Virus record (IMG/VR): IMGVR_UViG_3300032087_003821
Location: 1-46,314 of that record
Length of the DNA stretch: 46,314 nt
Source of the DNA: a virus
Strand: one strand, 5' to 3'
Each line of letters opens with the position of its first letter. Position 1 is the stretch's first letter. The position numbers were made by a program, and so were the translations under genes. The notes under the pieces were generated by a model. That model did not search any database and had not been told where the DNA came from. It was given only the letters and a program-made list of their open reading frames with translations. Positions 24,525 through 33,319 of the stretch are shown piece after piece.

Positions 24525-25344
24525 TGATTCTCTCCAAACTAAACTTATTCATTACATGACAATTACTACCTTTTAGTTTTACAGCAGTATATTCGCCTAA
24601 TCTATTTGTTTTTTGCACTAAAATTTTTATTTCGTCATCAACTATATCAAATAACACATCTTTATCTATACTATAGAACTTAGTTCCTGGCAATTTTCCA
24701 GCAAAATCACCTTGCTGATATCCATTCATAATATGTATTGCAATACTAAATGCAAAATCATTTCTAAACACAGTTGTTCGGAATTGATACATACTACGAT
24801 AATGCATATAGTTTTTTGAAATGTGTTTAATTAGATCAAAGAAAATTTTTGTCTCATTTGTCTTTCTAAAAAAGAATACAGTAGCCCAATAAAAATCTAC
24901 ACTAGTGTCGCTTACTCTTAAAAATTCACTAGTACCATTATGAATACCAACATGAGTTGCATCCTTGTATAGCAAAAGATCTTTTTGCTGTACAAAACAA
25001 TTATTTAAAATATCATTACTAACAATAAAATCAGTATCCATTACAATTGTTTGATCATAAGGAGTTAAATCATATGCGTCTGCACGATTGTAATTGTAAA
25101 ATCTTGTAATTTTATTATACAAATCGCCGTCGTGGTGTCTTTTGTCTGTAGTTTGTTTTTCATCAATAGCATGTGCTATTACCTTATCAAAACAACTTTT
25201 TTGTTTGTCAGTGAGTTCTATAGATGTCACAATGCTAGTAGGCAAATTCATATACTTGCGTATACGTTTAGCAAGGAAAACAGCTTGCTTTACATAATTT
25301 ATTGACCTATTGTTATTTGCAAATAACAGAATACCTTTTGTCAT
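24511..25344 (-). CDS. Glycosyltransferase-like protein (DTD motif), tandem partner
   Basis: 277 residues. It begins with LLFANNNRSINYVKQAVFLAKRI, comparable to AQNSDFDYIRQAYLAAMSI in the downstream gene. TIVMDTDFIVSND carries the DxD (D103-D105), then a WATVFFFRKT segment comparable to GFHYFKKS. These are features of GT-A enzymes that act on nucleotide-sugars with a divalent metal. It is the second gene of the operon, coupled by ATGA to the 115-aa gene before it. Substrate unknown. Confidence 0.75.
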   Translation of the reverse strand: MTKGILLFANNNRSINYVKQAVFLAKRIRKYMNLPTSIVTSIELTDKQKSCFDKVIAHAIDEKQTTDKRHHDGDLYNKITRFYNYNRADAYDLTPYDQTIVMDTDFIVSNDILNNCFVQQKDLLLYKDATHVGIHNGTSEFLRVSDTSVDFYWATVFFFRKTNETKIFFDLIKHISKNYMHYRSMYQFRTTVFRNDFAFSIAIHIMNGYQQGDFAGKLPGTKFYSIDKDVLFDIVDDEIKILVQKTNRLGEYTAVKLKGSNCHVMNKFSLERIIDNQ

Positions 25345-25688
25345 ACACTAACAATGCTTTCTACAGTTCTACTTTTTTTTAATTTGTTGTATTCCATTAA
25401 ATATTTGTTAGACGCTTCAAAATATTTTGTGTATATTTCACTTGTAAATTTATCTAAATTTTCTACTAAAATAGGAAGATCATTGTCGTCGATTAGAATT
25501 GTATCAGATTGTTCCATGTTTACTAAACTTTGACAAAAACTAACTAACTCTTGGGTTACTGTAAATTGTCCACCATTGTAATAGTACACAAGATTTTCTC
25601 TATATTGTTCTGTCAACAATCTTTTTTGATTGTTTAATGTAATCATGTAATTGCTGTGGTCTAATGCTTTCTGCAGACGTTCGTCCAT
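25341..25688 (-). CDS. Unknown small helical protein, 115 aa, first gene of the second operon
   Basis: A largely helical product (MDERLQKALDHSNYM..., FEASNKYLMEYNKLKKSR) with a central acidic stretch ILIDDNDLP. The N-terminal 30 residues could form a short coiled coil. No catalytic motif, signal peptide or membrane segment. I do not recognise the family. It has the best ribosome site of the operon (AGGAG at 25695-25699, six bases before the ATG) and follows directly the promoter at 25710-25738, so it should be the most strongly made product of that transcript. Confidence 0.8.
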   Translation of the reverse strand: MDERLQKALDHSNYMITLNNQKRLLTEQYRENLVYYYNGGQFTVTQELVSFCQSLVNMEQSDTILIDDNDLPILVENLDKFTSEIYTKYFEASNKYLMEYNKLKKSRTVESIVSV

Positions 25689-25709
25689 ATAAATCTCCTA
25701 TATGCTAGT

Positions 25710-25738
25710 ATTATATAGTAGTTTTTTTAAAAAGTCAA
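25710..25738 (-). promoter_or_regulatory. Sigma70-type promoter of the second enzyme operon
   Basis: Minus strand: -35 TTGACT (25738-25733), 17-bp spacer, -10 TATAAT (25715-25710). The -35 begins on the base after the stop codon of the structural gene at 25739. Expected +1 is near 25703, with AGGAG just inside the leader. It drives 25688 down to 20834. Confidence 0.82.
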
Positions 25739-26890
25739 TTAAAAGTCGGAATCTTTTGTTCCAGTTGGGACATCTAAAACTATGCCATTGTATGTTACAC
25801 CGTCATATACAAAAGTGCTTGCAGGAGTTTTTGTGTAAACAGTGCTTGTAATATTTGCTGTAACACTTTCGTCAGTTGGAGCACCTTGTTCGCCAACTTC
25901 TACCTGATAGCCTGTACCAGTATCTCCGTCGTCTAATTCTATTTTAAATTGCAATCTACTTGCTGTTGAAAGAGCAGTATTAGTTCTAGCATAAATTCTA
26001 AAAAAGTTATCATCATAAATCTGTGATACTGGAATTCCACCTGTATTGCCGCTGGCTCTTCCGCCGCCTTGCTTTTCAAATATTTTAGTCCACGTAGTAC
26101 CGCTGCCAATATTGGCTCCACTATATCCTGTTCCACTTCCAGGTGCAATTGCTTCGCAAATCCAATCTGTTTGATTACGTCTACGGAAACGTACTGTGCC
26201 TGCATCACTTAGTACCTGTGCCCAGTCCCAGTCTTTGGTATAAGGAGTACCTGTTGTGCCACCCGTTGCACTAGATTGAAATGCAAATTCACCGCCTGCA
26301 GCTAGATAGTAAATTAAATTATTATGACTTCCAAAATCAACTGTAACTTCGTGAGTAATAATTTTTGCTGCATCACTGCTACCACCAAATGTCGTTGTTC
26401 GAGTACTAGATGTACTTACACCGCCTGATGTTTCTAATGGTTCTAATCCTGTAAAACTTGTCGACGGAAATTCTGTGCTTGCATGATTAAATGTAAGCAC
26501 AGTATCAGCAATAGTATCTAAATCTAATTTATGCTGCCAAGCAATTGCATCTCTATTAGGAATATCAACATCACTAGGATATGTTAGTTGACCTTCAAAC
26601 TCAGTTGGAGAAATATCAGTAGCAAGAGTACCAAAGCAATGATTATGACCTGCTTGCAAATCAAGCCATAGATCAAAATGCTGTTGTTCTGTTACAGTAT
26701 CACTTACACCAGGTGTGTTTCCACCTACTACATTATTACTTGAAAAATTTCTTCCATAGCCGCCAAATGTTGTAAGGGGGGTACTTAAACTGCCATAGTC
26801 GTTGTATACCGATACATTGCCCAGCCTACCAGCAACCAATTCTCTTATTGCATTATAATGCGAAGCCAATATTGGGGTATTTACAGCCAT
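25739..26890 (-). CDS. Virion structural protein-like, 383 aa
   Basis: The N-terminus (ILASHYNAIRELVAGRLGNV) matches that of the next gene upstream (IISAARYNELQGRIAGLLGIGN), and both share DWxxxLSxxGxVxFxR and GTGTGY-type blocks (DWAQVLSDAGTVRFRRR here, DWQTMLSNSGQVQFGR there). They are paralogues and probably virion components of the kind seen beside fibre genes in marine T4-like phages; the exact part is unknown. The rest is Gly/Ser/Thr-rich beta structure. GAGGAA precedes the ATG. Oddly for a virion gene, it follows a consensus sigma70 promoter rather than a late octamer, so it could be made earlier or constitutively. Confidence 0.75.
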   Translation of the reverse strand: MAVNTPILASHYNAIRELVAGRLGNVSVYNDYGSLSTPLTTFGGYGRNFSSNNVVGGNTPGVSDTVTEQQHFDLWLDLQAGHNHCFGTLATDISPTEFEGQLTYPSDVDIPNRDAIAWQHKLDLDTIADTVLTFNHASTEFPSTSFTGLEPLETSGGVSTSSTRTTTFGGSSDAAKIITHEVTVDFGSHNNLIYYLAAGGEFAFQSSATGGTTGTPYTKDWDWAQVLSDAGTVRFRRRNQTDWICEAIAPGSGTGYSGANIGSGTTWTKIFEKQGGGRASGNTGGIPVSQIYDDNFFRIYARTNTALSTASRLQFKIELDDGDTGTGYQVEVGEQGAPTDESVTANITSTVYTKTPASTFVYDGVTYNGIVLDVPTGTKDSDF

Positions 26891-26909
26891 TTACATTCCT
26901 CTTTTAAAT

Positions 26910-26938
26910 ATTATAATACAAATTATCACATTTGTCAA
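26910..26938 (-). promoter_or_regulatory. Sigma70-type promoter in front of a structural gene
   Basis: Minus strand: -35 TTGACA (26938-26933), 17-bp spacer, -10 TATAAT (26915-26910), exact consensus. The -35 starts on the base after the TGA stop of 26939-27841. Expected +1 is near 26903, giving a leader of about 13 bases that contains GAGGAA. Confidence 0.8.
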
Positions 26939-27841
26939 TCATAACTCACTGGTCTTGTTATATGCAGGTGCGTCATTATTTACATATGTACCAGATGCTC
27001 TTAAATGAGAAACTGCACTTGTAAGTATACCAGCAACGTATTCGTCAGCGCCGCCTGAACCTACATCTCTATCCCAAAACACAATATCAAATGTTATTGT
27101 ACTAGAATCTTTATTTTTTGCTTGTACAAACCAATTGTTTTCCGAATATGTTCCTGTTGGGTCACCTTCTTTCAAATATACAGTTTGATAACTCGATGTC
27201 AAGTCTTCATTACCTATAGCATATCCTGTGCCTGTACCAGTAGATGTTGTTGCAGCTCTACCAAACTGTACTTGTCCACTATTAGAAAGCATTGTCTGCC
27301 AGTCTTGATTTTTTGCTAAATCTGCGCTGCCTACAGCACTGATATCTAAACTTGCATCAAAGCGTATTTGTCCTCCAGCATTAAAAAATGCTCTGCGCTC
27401 ATTTGCACTTGCAAAACCTACATCTATTGTATGATTTACTTGTTGAGGAGTTGCAGTTCCGCCCCATGGCGATGCTGCTCCGTTTTTGATACTGTTTACA
27501 CCTGCTGATTCTGCAGATGCTTGCGATGGATGTATTACAAAACGATCATTTTCTAAACTGGTAATTAGAGTTTCGTAAGCACTATATAATGCCTCTGTAA
27601 TTTCATCATCTGTTGTTACTGTTGAAATTGTTGTAGGAGTAGTGCCATTTATATGAATATAAACTTTTTCAAAATCGGTGTACAATGCGTTCATATGAAC
27701 AGCTTGAGCTTCTGTTTTTACTGGTTCAGAATTAGAAGATACAGTTTGATTGTATCCTTTATCTAAATTACCTATTCCTAAAAGTCCTGCAATTCTACCT
27801 TGTAATTCATTGTATCTTGCTGCTGAAATAATTTCTGGCAT
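26939..27841 (-). CDS. Virion structural protein-like, 300 aa (paralogue of 25739-26890)
   Basis: The product begins MPEIISAARYNELQGRIAGLLG and has a central VDVGFASANERRAFFNAGGQIRF-like region (positions about 140-160) comparable to VDFGSHNNLIYYLAAGGEFAF in the paralogue. The C-terminal half carries DWQTMLSNSGQVQFGR. The family seems to be a beta-rich virion protein; no enzyme motif is seen. It is read after the fibre gene 27863-29383 with a 21-base gap that holds GGAG and, slightly upstream, a TATAAGTA that could act as a weak late promoter. Function within the particle is unknown. Confidence 0.75.
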   Translation of the reverse strand: MPEIISAARYNELQGRIAGLLGIGNLDKGYNQTVSSNSEPVKTEAQAVHMNALYTDFEKVYIHINGTTPTTISTVTTDDEITEALYSAYETLITSLENDRFVIHPSQASAESAGVNSIKNGAASPWGGTATPQQVNHTIDVGFASANERRAFFNAGGQIRFDASLDISAVGSADLAKNQDWQTMLSNSGQVQFGRAATTSTGTGTGYAIGNEDLTSSYQTVYLKEGDPTGTYSENNWFVQAKNKDSSTITFDIVFWDRDVGSGGADEYVAGILTSAVSHLRASGTYVNNDAPAYNKTSEL

Positions 27842-27859
27842 ATGTGATCTCCATTACTG

Positions 27860-27867
27860 TACTTATA
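27860..27867 (-). promoter_or_regulatory. Possible weak late promoter octamer
   Basis: TATAAGTA on the minus strand, one base from TATAAATA, 18 bases before the ATG at 27841 and overlapping the stop of the fibre gene. Position and spacing match the clearer octamers, but the G weakens the match and chance occurrence in AT-rich DNA is possible. Confidence 0.35.
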
Positions 27868-29383
27868 CTTTCAGCACACACTCAACTAATTTTTCACCCT
27901 CGTCTAGATTTGTTTCTAATGCTATTCCAACTAGTGCTCTAGTTGCTGTTGTTGTACATACACCATTTTCCCAAGCATATACAGGCGTGCCTTTTTCAAT
28001 AACACCTGTACATCTCACCGGAACACGACCTTTTAAGGCAATAGCCTGCCCGTCAATATCGGCATTCATTAAATATGCTGGATATTCGCTAATAACACCA
28101 ATTGCTAAATCACTAGATCTTGCTGGTCTTGTTTCTGCACTAACATCTGCTTCTTCTACAAATCTTTGTGCAGATACCGCCATTACAGTACCTACAGGGT
28201 GTTCTTCTTCTGTAGTATATTTTTCTGCTAAGTCTGCATATTGTGCTTTTGTAGCAGTACCATTAAAGAATCTTGCTGTAAGATCTGCATTTGCATCTCT
28301 AATTGCTACAGTATTTGCACTTGCTGCTGTGCTTGCACTACGTCCTGTACCTGCTACATCTACAGTAGTTGCTTTTGTTGCTGTACCGCTGAATAAAGTT
28401 GCATGTATTTCAGCAAATCTTTCGCTAGAACTACCAATGTTATATACCCCATCTGCTTCAGGATATAAACCTTTTATTTCTCCTGCAACATTCCTTACGC
28501 TAACAATAGGTGTTGGATCTTCACCTGATTGACTTGCTTCAAAAACAATTTTTGGTCCTTTGTTTTCAAATTTAGCTTGGTTATCAGATTCGATTTTAAT
28601 TCTTAAATCATTACTATCACCTACAGTAAATCCTGCATCACCAAAAGTAATAGAATCCGATTTTTTTAGATAATCACTATATAATGTTCCGCCTAATCTA
28701 AGTGCATCATTAGCTGTGCCCCAGATAATTGGTTCATTGTTTGATGCACTGATGTAATCGCCTAAGTTATTTTGTGTCAACCCTGTAGCACTGTTTACCA
28801 GTGTCATACCACGTTTGATTAAACTAAAACCAGTTAAAGCTGGAACACCATCAGGTTGTAAATTTGCAAGGGTAAATTCTTCATTTGAAATAACATAAAC
28901 AGATACGTCATTTATTAGTGCAACAATAATTGTTTTTTCGTTTTCGGCATTATCTAAAACGTTTACACTAAGCATTTGTGTTGTACCGCTACCAGCACTT
29001 TGAGGACCAACAAGAATAAATTCTCCAGCAGCAGTTTTACCGTACAATTGGTTGCTAGAACTACTCCACCATAGATCGCCTTCGTCTAACCCAATTGGTT
29101 CAGTTGCACTAACTTCAGTACCACCTGCTGTTTTCCAAGCACTGCCTGTATAAAATTTTAGTTTTGTAGTGCTTGCATCGTACCAAACTTGCCCGTCAAT
29201 TGCTTTAACTGGAGCAGTTGTACCACTAAAATTTTCTAACAAATGAAGATAGTTTTCGTTTTGAACTTCACCATATCCACTATAATTTCTACCTACAAAT
29301 TTAATATCTGTAGTTTGATCAATTGTACCATCTTCTACAACAGTAAGTTGTGTACCGTTAAATCTATTTACAATATATGCCAT
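27863..29383 (-). CDS. Fibre protein paralogue 1, 506 aa
   Basis: Residues 1-125 form a domain shared with the next two upstream genes: NYSGYGEVQNENYLHLLENFSGTTAP then GQVWYD and a GDLWW..SSNQLYG block, ending ILVGPQ. Such domains probably attach the fibre to the particle. The C-terminal part (KYTTEEEHPVGTVMAV... DLAIGVISEYPAYLMNADIDGQAIALKGRVPV) is a beta-rich end domain common in marine phage fibres. No tail-collar domain is present in this copy. It has its own late octamer (29406-29413), so it can be expressed apart from the other two. Receptor binding or particle decoration are the likely roles. Confidence 0.82.
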   Translation of the reverse strand: MAYIVNRFNGTQLTVVEDGTIDQTTDIKFVGRNYSGYGEVQNENYLHLLENFSGTTAPVKAIDGQVWYDASTTKLKFYTGSAWKTAGGTEVSATEPIGLDEGDLWWSSSSNQLYGKTAAGEFILVGPQSAGSGTTQMLSVNVLDNAENEKTIIVALINDVSVYVISNEEFTLANLQPDGVPALTGFSLIKRGMTLVNSATGLTQNNLGDYISASNNEPIIWGTANDALRLGGTLYSDYLKKSDSITFGDAGFTVGDSNDLRIKIESDNQAKFENKGPKIVFEASQSGEDPTPIVSVRNVAGEIKGLYPEADGVYNIGSSSERFAEIHATLFSGTATKATTVDVAGTGRSASTAASANTVAIRDANADLTARFFNGTATKAQYADLAEKYTTEEEHPVGTVMAVSAQRFVEEADVSAETRPARSSDLAIGVISEYPAYLMNADIDGQAIALKGRVPVRCTGVIEKGTPVYAWENGVCTTTATRALVGIALETNLDEGEKLVECVLKV

Positions 29384-29405
29384 TATTGTTGTTCCTCGCT
29401 TATGT

Positions 29406-29413
29406 TATTTATC
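29406..29413 (-). promoter_or_regulatory. T4-type late promoter octamer
   Basis: GATAAATA on the minus strand, 22 bases before the ATG at 29383, ending one base after the stop of 29415-31298. GCGAGGAAC in between supplies the ribosome site. Same octamer as at 17730-17737 and 33945-33952. Confidence 0.72.
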
Positions 29414-29414
29414 G

Positions 29415-31298
29415 TTATACTGCTGATGTGCTGATTACACCTGTGTTTACGTCCCAAAGGCCACTTGATATTGTAATAGTAATTACACGCCTTGTAACTG
29501 TAAGATTCACTGTTGCTGTAGGATCACTAATTGCGAAGTCTCCAACAACATTTATGTTTTGTACACCGGCGCTGTCAACTGGTACAAGTGTTTTAGCTAT
29601 TCCGCTTTGTACATCAATTGGATCAGTTGTTGCTTCATAATAGTATGCATGAATTTTTGCAGTCGTTCCATTTCTTTCTGTAGCAGGCGGTGATATTTCT
29701 GCTAACATTGTTGCAATTTTTACAACCAAAGCATCATCACAAGTTCCGTCGCCATATGCTCCAGGATTGTATGTAGTTCCAAGTCCTGTAATATCTACAC
29801 CCATTACAATTGGTGTTGATGTCACTGCTTCATCTACATATTTTTTGTGTGCTACATCATTATCATCTGCTGGCTCTAAAACGTTTTTAATTCTTTTTGG
29901 ATTTGTCAATTCAATATCATCAACGCTGGTAATTTGTAAACCGCCAGTTGTTGATATCGTGTCTTCAGTAATTGTCATTGTATCAGTAGTTGCGCCAACT
30001 TGAAGTTGTATCAATTTGCCTACAGTTGTTAAACTACTGTTTACAACACTTGTACCTAATGTATCTAATGATAATACATCGGCTGTACCAATATGATAAG
30101 AGTGGTATACCGAATCTAGTGCAATACCGTGGCTGCTTGTCCAAAGATCAGTTCCAGTACGGAATGACCATTCTTTATCATCGCCACTAACTCTAATAAC
30201 TATACCTGCAGGTCCATATAAACTTTCTAACCCTGCTAAATCTGCTTCACTGATAAGTGTACTATCATCTTGTATTGCAAGTTCTATTCTATGATCTTCA
30301 ACACGTAATTTTGCAACATCTAAACTTACACTATCACCTTCTACTAAAATGTTTCCTGTAACACGCAAATCGCCAGCAATATCAACTGTATAAGCAGGTA
30401 ATGTACTTTGGAAAAAACCAACACGTTTTTCACTTGCATCAAAATAAACACTCTGTGCAATATCATTACTACCATTAAATGCAATTTTAAAATCTTGATT
30501 TGTTTTTTGCATTTTAAGATTAGTGATTGCACCATCCTGTCTAATATTTAAATCAAAATCGTCACCTAAGAAAAGGCCGTTATCATCTTTTATACTAATA
30601 CTACCTGTTGTAGTACTGTTATTATTAGAACTTAAAAAACTACTTTGATCATATACATTGCCAAAATCGTCTATAAGTTGTTTTGCACTGTTTGCAGATC
30701 CTAAAAATGTATATGTGCCAAATCCTGAGTTGATATTAAAACCAACTTTTAAATCTGTAAAACCTGGAATACTAGGAAAAGGAGTAAAGTTGTCTTTTGT
30801 TTCAATAGCAACTAAACTTCCATTTATATATTTTTTAATAACTGTTTTGTTTTGTCCTAGGGTATCTTTTATAGTTTCTACTATATCACCTGTTCGTGAT
30901 TGTGTTTTACTATATTGTGGTCCAACCAAAATTGTTTCTGTGCCATTCCAAAAATACACCTGGTCTTTACTACCGTCAATCCATATATCGCCTTCAATAA
31001 GTTCATCTGGCTGTGTAGAACTATAAATTGTACTATCTGTACTTCTAAATGTAATACCGTCATAAACTTTTAATCTTTGTGTAGCCCTATCGTACCACAG
31101 TTGCCCTTCGATTGGCTTGTTAGGCGCAGTAGTGTTTGAAAAATTTTCAAGCATTTTGATAAAGTTTTCATTTATACTTTCACCAAAGCCTTGATAATTT
31201 TTACCTATAAGATTTATATCTGCGGATGTAGTATCTAATCTGCCATCTACAAGTTCTACTAATAATGATCCGTCTGTCTTATTTAATTTATAGGCCAT
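29415..31298 (-). CDS. Fibre protein paralogue 2, 627 aa
   Basis: The N-terminal 130 residues repeat the shared domain (NYQGFGESINENFIKMLENFSNTTAP, GQLWYD, GDIWIDGSKDQVYFW, ILVGPQY). The middle carries DIAGDLRVTGNILVEGDSVSLDVAKLRVEDH, a pattern seen in phage fibres with registering beta repeats. The C-terminal 100 residues are Thr/Val-rich beta structure. The ATG overlaps the stop of paralogue 3 as TAATG, with a GGAG upstream, so the two are translationally coupled. The domain after the shared N-terminus differs completely from paralogue 1, consistent with modular exchange of the distal part. Confidence 0.82.
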   Translation of the reverse strand: MAYKLNKTDGSLLVELVDGRLDTTSADINLIGKNYQGFGESINENFIKMLENFSNTTAPNKPIEGQLWYDRATQRLKVYDGITFRSTDSTIYSSTQPDELIEGDIWIDGSKDQVYFWNGTETILVGPQYSKTQSRTGDIVETIKDTLGQNKTVIKKYINGSLVAIETKDNFTPFPSIPGFTDLKVGFNINSGFGTYTFLGSANSAKQLIDDFGNVYDQSSFLSSNNNSTTTGSISIKDDNGLFLGDDFDLNIRQDGAITNLKMQKTNQDFKIAFNGSNDIAQSVYFDASEKRVGFFQSTLPAYTVDIAGDLRVTGNILVEGDSVSLDVAKLRVEDHRIELAIQDDSTLISEADLAGLESLYGPAGIVIRVSGDDKEWSFRTGTDLWTSSHGIALDSVYHSYHIGTADVLSLDTLGTSVVNSSLTTVGKLIQLQVGATTDTMTITEDTISTTGGLQITSVDDIELTNPKRIKNVLEPADDNDVAHKKYVDEAVTSTPIVMGVDITGLGTTYNPGAYGDGTCDDALVVKIATMLAEISPPATERNGTTAKIHAYYYEATTDPIDVQSGIAKTLVPVDSAGVQNINVVGDFAISDPTATVNLTVTRRVITITISSGLWDVNTGVISTSAV

Positions 31299-33319
31299 TA
31301 TGCTGTTACTCCGTGATATATAATAAAGTTCAATGCTAAGAACGGGTTCACAACATTCATAGGCAAGTTTTGTAAGTCAACAACTCCGCCACTGGTTTCT
31401 AGTCTTGTACCAACACCGGATGTATCGCCGTTGTTTGGAACACTATCTGTTCCAGTATATGTTGCTGTGCTGGCCGCATAGTATTGATTGCCGTCGCCAT
31501 CCTCAAAATCATGTTTGTGTTCAGGCAAGTTTTCTTGCTGAATAGTTACTTCTGTGCTACCGCCTATACTACCTAAGTTTCCTGTTGAGATTGCATTAGC
31601 AGATAACGATCTACCAGACAAACTATTGTCTGTTGACATCAATGGCAGTTGCCCTCGTAAATCTGGAATTTTAAAAAATCCTGCTGTTGTAGGATTTCCA
31701 TAATACCATGTGCTGCTATTTGCAGGATCAAATCCAATAGCATTTGCCAAATCTAAGTATGTAGTCCTATCGTATTCTTCGCCATCACATATAAACCAAC
31801 CTGTTGGAGCAACAGGGCCGCCGTACATGATAATTGTCCCAACTGGCATTGTATCAATGCTGCCAATTAGCTGTGCAGGAGTAGCTTTAGCTAAAACTCC
31901 ACCTTGATTTACAAGTAATTCATCTGTTGTGCGATTGATACTGCTTGCTGCTGTTTGATCGCTAATTATTGCAGGAGCAGCCTGTGTACCAAAAGTTTTT
32001 GTGCTACCGCCAGTTTGTCCATCAAATACAAAACTACTGCTGGTAATTTGTCCTGTCATAGAAAATGTAGTTGTACTGTTTAGTTTAGCTGTACTACCTG
32101 CTGTACCACTTACATTACCTGTGACATTACCTGTTAAATTTCCAGTGATTCTATTTGCATACAATGTGTCAAAAGGCAAAACACTTGTACCGATATTTCT
32201 AGTATTTGCAATGTCTGGCAATATATTTGCCATTGTAATGTTTCCGTCGATTACTGCATTACCGCCTACATTTATATTTTTTGCAACACCAATTCCGCCA
32301 GCAACTCTCAATGCTCCTGTAGTAGGATTATTACTTTCGGTCGTTCCGTTTACTATTACTGAACTGTCTGTTTTGATGTTGCCTACAACATCTAAACTTT
32401 CTGTAGGATTTAAGTTGTTTACACCTATATTTGTGTTACTCTTTACCCTTAAAGGAACAACAAATGTACCATTATTATTTACACGCATATCTAAAGGTGC
32501 ACCTGGTATAGTATTTTCTATAATACCATTGTTGCCTTCAACTAAAACACTTATTGTTTTTGCATTGCCAACTTCAATACCTTGGTTATTTTTAATTTGT
32601 AATTTTTCTGTTACTTGGTTAACAACATTATTACGCATAAAGTTTGCGGCAGGAATAGTTGCACCGCTTATCAACAGATTTTCAGCTAAATCTGCTGTTC
32701 CATTAAATTTTGCTGTACTTAAACTTTTGTTGAAATTTATACCGACTTTAAACGGTGTTGTGCTACTATATCCTGCAAAAGGTGTTTTAGGAGAAAATTC
32801 TGTTCTTGTATAAATTGTTACAGGAATATCTTCAATATAATTTATTATTACTGTTCTAGTTACACTTGCTGTGTCAACAATTTCTTCAACCAAAGCACCA
32901 CTTTTATTTCCATCGCTGTAGTTTGGTCCAACAAGTAACCAGCCGCTTCCTGTATACAAATACAACTGACTAGTGCTAGTGTTTACCCATAGATCACCTT
33001 TTACACTGTTTGCAAGTTCTGGCTCAAAACTGCCTTTTTTAAGACCTCCAGCAGCAACCCAATTTGTACCATCATAAATTTTTAATTGATCGACATCTTG
33101 TGTAGTATCGTACCATAGTTGCCCTTCAACTGGATCTGAAGGCGGACTTGCATTTGCAAAGTTTTCTAGCAAATGTAGGAAATTTTCATTTACACTTTGT
33201 CCATAGTCTGTGGTAAGCCTACCAGGTAATTTCATACTTGTTTCTGTATTGATACTGCTATCTTCTACTGTAACATTACCTTTGTTAGCCTCGTCAGTGA
33301 ACGGAATATTATATGGCAT
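31298..33319 (-). CDS. Fibre protein paralogue 3 with tail-collar domain, 673 aa
   Basis: The N-terminus repeats the shared domain (YGQSVNENFLHLLENFANASPP, GQLWYD, GDLWVNTSTSQLYLY, LLVGPNY). Central Gly-rich repeats follow (GALRVAGGIGVAKNINVGG, GNLTGNVTGNVSG). The C-terminal part from about residue 500 is a phage tail-collar domain: MPVGTIIMYGG, APTGWFICDGEEYDR, FKIPDLRGQLPL, LPEHKHDF. That domain is typical of the receptor-facing end of tail or side fibres. Its ATG overlaps the stop of the 200-aa gene as TAATG, with GGAGG upstream. It is the best candidate for host recognition in this window. Confidence 0.9.
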   Translation of the reverse strand: MPYNIPFTDEANKGNVTVEDSSINTETSMKLPGRLTTDYGQSVNENFLHLLENFANASPPSDPVEGQLWYDTTQDVDQLKIYDGTNWVAAGGLKKGSFEPELANSVKGDLWVNTSTSQLYLYTGSGWLLVGPNYSDGNKSGALVEEIVDTASVTRTVIINYIEDIPVTIYTRTEFSPKTPFAGYSSTTPFKVGINFNKSLSTAKFNGTADLAENLLISGATIPAANFMRNNVVNQVTEKLQIKNNQGIEVGNAKTISVLVEGNNGIIENTIPGAPLDMRVNNNGTFVVPLRVKSNTNIGVNNLNPTESLDVVGNIKTDSSVIVNGTTESNNPTTGALRVAGGIGVAKNINVGGNAVIDGNITMANILPDIANTRNIGTSVLPFDTLYANRITGNLTGNVTGNVSGTAGSTAKLNSTTTFSMTGQITSSSFVFDGQTGGSTKTFGTQAAPAIISDQTAASSINRTTDELLVNQGGVLAKATPAQLIGSIDTMPVGTIIMYGGPVAPTGWFICDGEEYDRTTYLDLANAIGFDPANSSTWYYGNPTTAGFFKIPDLRGQLPLMSTDNSLSGRSLSANAISTGNLGSIGGSTEVTIQQENLPEHKHDFEDGDGNQYYAASTATYTGTDSVPNNGDTSGVGTRLETSGGVVDLQNLPMNVVNPFLALNFIIYHGVTA

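Noticed and set aside
25697-25725. Small inverted repeat followed by T-run on the plus strand, terminator-like
   Set aside because: No plus-strand gene ends there, and the bases are explained by the promoter at 25710-25738.
27750-28532. 260-codon plus-strand frame opposite the fibre gene
   Set aside because: It arises from the biased codon use of the Thr/Ala-rich fibre on the other strand; the product is low complexity with no family resemblance.
32001-32813. 270-codon plus-strand frame opposite fibre paralogue 3
   Set aside because: Same reason: a hydrophobic, low-complexity translation opposite Gly/Thr/Asn-rich repeats.
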